Shown here piece by piece: positions 61,701 to 64,000 of a stretch of 64,000 bases of DNA. The position numbers were made by a program, and so were the translations under genes. The first letter of the stretch is position 1; each line of letters opens with the position of its first letter. The notes beneath the pieces were generated by a model. The model was not told where the DNA came from. It was given only the letters and a program-made list of their open reading frames with translations, and did not search any database. The stretch comes from Candidatus Woesearchaeota archaeon. Its GTDB lineage: Archaea > Nanobdellota > Nanobdellia > Woesearchaeales > GW2011-AR4. The DNA lies in the NCBI GenBank assembly GCA_016187465.1, contig JACPJQ010000002.1, positions 62,001 through 126,000 of the forward strand, written 5' to 3'.

Positions 61701-62472
61701 GTAAAATTCTTACATTAGTTGTTCTCTTTATTTTTGGATAATATTCGGATAAGTCTATTTTTTCCTTGGGCCATAAACTGTCAGAAGATCTGTCAATCAC
61801 GACAAAATCCTCTTTATTTATATTTTCTAATAACTTCCAAAGGAAGATAGGTTTTCCTGATTCATCTTTACTTAATGTCATAATTGGATGATTTTTAGAG
61901 CCAGTTATGGAATAGCCCTTATTTGTAGTTATTTTAAGTGTAGGATGAACTCCAGAGTCAAACCATTTAGATGCTTTATTTATTTTCTTGTCTTTTGACA
62001 AAACTTTTATATCTAAATCTTCTTTTTCTGATAATTCATCAATCCTAATCAAACCTTTTCCTGTTGCAATTAAACTTTCTCCAGTAACGCAGTATCTCAT
62101 GGCCGCAGCAGGATCCCCATCGATCGATCCCCAATTGCCTTGACCATCTATCAAAGGGTATCTTAGTGAAAAATCTTGGGCTAAGCGAGTCATAGTGTCA
62201 TAGACTGCTGCATCGCCATGGGGGTGATATGCCGAAAGTACACGCCCCACAACAAAGGCAGACTTCCTAAATGGTTTATCATGCATTAAACTAGATTCCC
62301 ACATAGCATATAGCACACGCCTGTGCACGGGCTTAAGACCGTCCCTTACATCTGGCAGTGCCCTCCCAACAATAACACTCATAGAATAATCCAAGTAGCT
62401 CTGTTTCATCTCCTCTTGAATAATTCTAGGTATTATTCTTGTGCCTAATTTTTGCCCTGTTTCTTCTGTCAT
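58717..62472 (-). CDS. gyrA: DNA gyrase subunit A with in-frame intein
   Basis: A 1251-residue translation product: 815 residues of GyrA and a 436-residue intein. The N-extein begins [19 protein letters not shown] and has [19 protein letters not shown]; the intein splits the active-site region just after AAAMRY. The C-extein continues [12 protein letters not shown], then [12 protein letters not shown], and ends in the beta-pinwheel C-domain. Gyrase introduces negative supercoils with GyrB (not in the window). Bacterial-type gyrase is known in several archaea. Residue 126 region holds the catalytic tyrosine next to the insertion. Confidence 0.93.
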   Translation of the reverse strand: MTEETGQKLGTRIIPRIIQEEMKQSYLDYSMSVIVGRALPDVRDGLKPVHRRVLYAMWESSLMHDKPFRKSAFVVGRVLSAYHPHGDAAVYDTMTRLAQDFSLRYPLIDGQGNWGSIDGDPAAAMRYCVTGESLIATGKGLIRIDELSEKEDLDIKVLSKDKKINKASKWFDSGVHPTLKITTNKGYSITGSKNHPIMTLSKDESGKPIFLWKLLENINKEDFVVIDRSSDSLWPKEKIDLSEYYPKIKRTTNVRILPKCLDEDLAFILGSFISEGSLNDIKIEFCNSDETWVNNLIERWNNIFPDSKLHKFKRKPNSYGKKEYYRLECHCRYTLEFLRNIGLSSLKSSKRQMPKTILYSPKEVVVAFLKSYFEGDGTITYSGKMIELGCCSTSEKLVNEVQILLLRFGIDAFKRFDRHRLVWKLYLRGYRNVLRFYKELGFLSDYKNKKLEFVIFSYKKDFSLLDHVPFISDYIRSFTNSEFIAKHNFDRYSSMENNYEKISSILLQETEVDFKPLFEYLLTYNYLFDKVIQVEEAGIQKVYSIKVESNCHSFISNGFISHNTECRLTKLAEEMLEDIDKKTVRFVPNFDNSATEPIVLPSRLPNLLINGSSGIAVGMATNIPPHNIQEVIDAVVKQIDHPDLSVEEIMHTIQGPDFPTGALICGRSGIREAYSTGRGKILIRAKTSMEQDKNRSVIIVNEIPFMVNKSELLEEMADLVRDKKIIGISDLRDESDRHGIRIVIELKKDADGNVVLNQLFQHTRMQTTFGIIILALVNNEPKVLNLKQLVHYYIEHRKDVVRKRTLFDLNKAQTRAHILEGLIVALSNINNVIKLIKESKSVESAREKLTANFNLTNEQATAILEMRLQRLTSLEQEKIKQEHAGLLKLIEELKSILSNPQKILEIIKKELIDLKEKYKDKRRTQIIELESAGLETEDLIKDEEMAITITNSGYIKRLPLQTYKIQHRGGKGVIATTTKDEDIVKDIFVASTHSYILFFTNKGKVHWLKVYNIPEASRQARGKAIVNVLELGNDEIVTAFVPVRNFDNQHYLIMATKKGTIKKTELMAYSNPRRHGIVAITLEQGDALINVELTDGNQQIILATKKGLAVRFEERNVRPTGRSSQGVRGINLKNNDEVIGMVVASDEKTLLTVTENGYGKRTQISEYRLINRGGSGVINMQCSERNGNVVSICPVTDNDDIIFISKNGIIIRVPASDISVIGRSTQGVRIMKLEQNDKIVSAVKVARESND
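60784..62091 (-). other. GyrA intein (436 residues) with LAGLIDADG-type homing endonuclease
   Basis: The insert starts at Cys128 ([18 protein letters not shown]) and ends [12 protein letters not shown] before Thr of the C-extein, so splicing residues Cys1, His-Asn and +1 Thr are all present. Two dodecapeptide-like motifs, [16 protein letters not shown] and [15 protein letters not shown], show a LAGLIDADG endonuclease within it. The position between Tyr and Thr of MRY-TEC is the same as the known mycobacterial GyrA intein site. The mature GyrA should be 815 residues long. Confidence 0.92.
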
Positions 62473-62587
62473 TTTTTAGAGAATTGGATTAACACTTTAT
62501 CGTCTATAAATCGGTATGTTTTTCGCTTTATAAGAGTTATGTTTTTGGATTGTTTTCTATATTGAAATTTTCTATATGGAAAAGAAA

Positions 62588-62728
62588 CTAAATCTTTTTA
62601 ATTATTGCCATATTAACCATTATATGAAAGCCGCAGTAAACACATCTCTTTTTCTTTCCAGAAAGAAAACTATCCTTGCTTTGGTATTTCATCCTGTTCT
62701 TGCATTTCGGGCATTGTAAAAGGAGCAT
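62588..62728 (-). CDS. Small zinc-ribbon protein
   Basis: Too short for the ORF track. A 46-residue protein from the ATG at 62728 with two CxxC knuckles (LLLQCPKCKNRM and KRCVYCGFH) and a basic middle. It sits between gyrA and scpB on the same strand. The ATG follows a TATA-like ATATATAAA. Function unknown. Confidence 0.65.
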   Translation of the reverse strand: MLLLQCPKCKNRMKYQSKDSFLSGKKKRCVYCGFHIMVNMAIIKKI

Positions 62729-62803
62729 TTTATATATAGTTTATTTTTGTTTAATTAATTTTATTATTGAATTTTCTTATTATGGTTGCAAATAATTCTT
62801 GCT

Positions 62804-63805
62804 TTATTCTTTCCTATTTTCTGGATGCAGCATTTCCTCAACCATTTGCTCTGCTTTAGCATCCATCTCTGGAGTTAACTTTATCCCTTTGATATTCTTT
62901 TGGCTTTTACGCTGTTTATGGTGTTTTTCCTGCGTGTTTTGTTGCTCTGCGGCGACAGGAACTTGCGTAGCGCCAGCCTTTTCCTGAATACTTGGCTGTG
63001 TAATTTCTTGGTGCTGCTCTTCTTGGCTTGTTATCGGCTCTGTGGCAACAACCTCAAGATCTCCTAGTTTTTCCTTTTCAGCAATTGGGTTTTTGGCATT
63101 TGGAGATGCCACTGAAATATTTCCTTCGGGATTTGTCTGGTAAGTTTCCAGCGGGATTTCAAACTCTTCCCCTTCTTTGTCCAACGCGTCAATTTCTTTT
63201 TTAATTCTATCATCTTCTTTTTTTAAGTCTTCTGCCCTTTTGCGCTGCTCATCTTTTATTCTAATGACTTCCTCCTCTTTTTCCTTTATCGCCTTGGCTA
63301 TACTGCCAAAATCCTTGAATTGGTCCTTGAGCTTTTCCTCAGTTAAATCAAAATATTTGAAAAATTTGTCAGTTAATTTTATGAGGTTTGTTCTGCTGTG
63401 CTTTTGCCTTGTTATATAGCCTGACTGCTCCAGCTCAACAAGATGCTCATAAGCCTTGTTTGTCCTCAGTTTTATCAGGTCAGACTGCAGAATCGGGTAT
63501 TTGAATGCTATAACGGCAAGTGTCTCAAGTATGCTTTTTGTCAGCTCTGTTTCTGTCACTATCTTCCTCACCATAGGAATAAAATGGTCTCTGACTGTAA
63601 ATTTCCAAAAATCCCCATCTTCAACAAGCATTAAGCTGGATTGTTTCTCGTCGTATTCCTTTCTCAGCTCCTGCAAAGCCGCAATCGAGCCTTCCCTGCT
63701 TGAGCGGCAGAGCTTGCTTATCTCATCCAGGCTTATTCTGTGCCCTGTTGAAAAAAGGACTGCCTCTACCTTGCTTTTCACGCTTGCTTTTTTGAGCTCT
63801 GTCAT
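62804..63805 (-). CDS. scpB: Segregation and condensation protein ScpB
   Basis: A 333-residue ScpB with two winged-helix domains: SKVEAVLFSTGHRISLDEISKL, LTKSILETLAVIAFKYPILQSDLIKLRTN and YEHLVELEQSGYITRQ. These bind ScpA and SMC to help chromosome segregation. The C-terminal ~150 residues are an unusual long charged and Gln/Glu-rich tail, ending KAEQMVEEMLHPENRKE. It overlaps the upstream small gene by four bases (ATGA). Confidence 0.88.
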   Translation of the reverse strand: MTELKKASVKSKVEAVLFSTGHRISLDEISKLCRSSREGSIAALQELRKEYDEKQSSLMLVEDGDFWKFTVRDHFIPMVRKIVTETELTKSILETLAVIAFKYPILQSDLIKLRTNKAYEHLVELEQSGYITRQKHSRTNLIKLTDKFFKYFDLTEEKLKDQFKDFGSIAKAIKEKEEEVIRIKDEQRKRAEDLKKEDDRIKKEIDALDKEGEEFEIPLETYQTNPEGNISVASPNAKNPIAEKEKLGDLEVVATEPITSQEEQHQEITQPSIQEKAGATQVPVAAEQQNTQEKHHKQRKSQKNIKGIKLTPEMDAKAEQMVEEMLHPENRKE

Positions 63806-64000
63806 CCTGCCAAAAAATAGGTCTCGCCTTCTTTTTCAATCTTGTTTTCCTTCAGCAGCTTTTCAACAAAAATTTCCAGTTCTTTTTTGTGAACTCCTGT
63901 TATTTTAGAAAGCTGCTCCAGATCAAGTTTGCTTATCCTTAAAGCAATGATTATTGCGTTGTTGATTATTGCATTCATATTCTGCTTTATAAAATCGTTC
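63802..64000 (-). CDS. Winged-helix-like protein, 5' end outside window
   Basis: An open frame that continues to the window edge. It contains NAIINNAIIIALRISKLDLEQLSKITGVHKKELEIFVEKLL and ends EGETYFLAG, a winged-helix pattern. A possible internal start is the ATG at 63978 (58 residues). By position it could be the C-terminus of ScpA, but the sequence does not match the ScpA tail that I know. It ends overlapping the scpB start by four bases, so it is part of the same operon. Confidence 0.5.
   Translation of the reverse strand, partial: NDFIKQNMNAIINNAIIIALRISKLDLEQLSKITGVHKKELEIFVEKLLKENKIEKEGETYFLAG

Noticed and set aside
54516-64000. Plus-strand ORFs over gyrA, scpB and the lipid cluster
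   Set aside because: They are reading-frame shadows without motifs.

Overview
The window comes from an archaeon. It carries archaeal or eukaryote-type information genes: uL1, P0 (uL10) and the P1 stalk protein, eS24, eS27-like S27ae, Rpo7, Spt4, transcription factor TFS, aIF5B, aEF1B, Trm1, archaeal CCA transferase, RtcA, the TYW1 homologue, and archaeal riboflavin synthase with CTP-dependent riboflavin kinase. The DNA is AT-rich, genes are small and densely packed, and TATA boxes sit about 25-35 bases before many start codons. Bacterial-type GyrA and ScpB, many small zinc-ribbon proteins and numerous orphans suggest a DPANN lineage of the Woesearchaeota/Pacearchaeota kind. That placement is my inference from content, not a tree.

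Bases 1-11 kb: five minus-strand genes make up most of the bacterial-type MEP (DOXP) isoprenoid pathway: ispE (cut by the window edge), a fused ispD-ispF, dxr, ispG and dxs. Only ispH is missing from view. They are mixed with a FabD-like acyltransferase plus an unknown partner, a Fic protein bracketed by a repeated motif, a small phosphatase-like protein and a UBP-type zinc finger protein. Archaea normally use mevalonate. The MEP genes run directly into archaeal ribosomal genes (uL1-P0-P1) on the same DNA, so this is not an obvious assembly mix-up.

Bases 11-24 kb: the uL1-P0-P1 operon with a structured leader, a coiled-coil protein, the S27ae-S24e-Spt4-Rpo7-PIN cluster, a decayed insertion sequence, NAD kinase, a branched-chain aminotransferase, ThiL, a frameshifted gene, an unassigned ~290-base structured RNA, a presenilin-type protease and an asparagine-synthase-like protein.

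Bases 24-28 kb: an accessory module encoding a RelA/SpoT-type HD hydrolase and, as a separate protein, a RelA/SpoT-type synthetase, followed by a methyltransferase. Alarmone enzymes are rare in archaea, and the split layout recalls toxic synthetase/hydrolase pairs.

Bases 28-46 kb: mostly housekeeping genes (aIF5B, Trm1, aEF1B, RtcA, a ribK-ribC-ribH operon, signal peptidase, TFS, Tmk, dUTPase, Taw1) with secreted and membrane orphans.

Bases 46.9-51.1 kb: a restriction-modification island (PLD-fold nuclease, cytosine-C5 methyltransferase, HNH-type endonuclease, Vsr, winged-helix regulator) bounded by related inverted sequences. Bases 51-64 kb: a MoxR/VWA pair, a polyprenol-lipid-like cluster (dolichol-kinase-like, PAP2, nucleotidyltransferase), CCA transferase, gyrA with a 436-residue intein, and scpB. 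I saw no CRISPR array, rRNA or tRNA gene.
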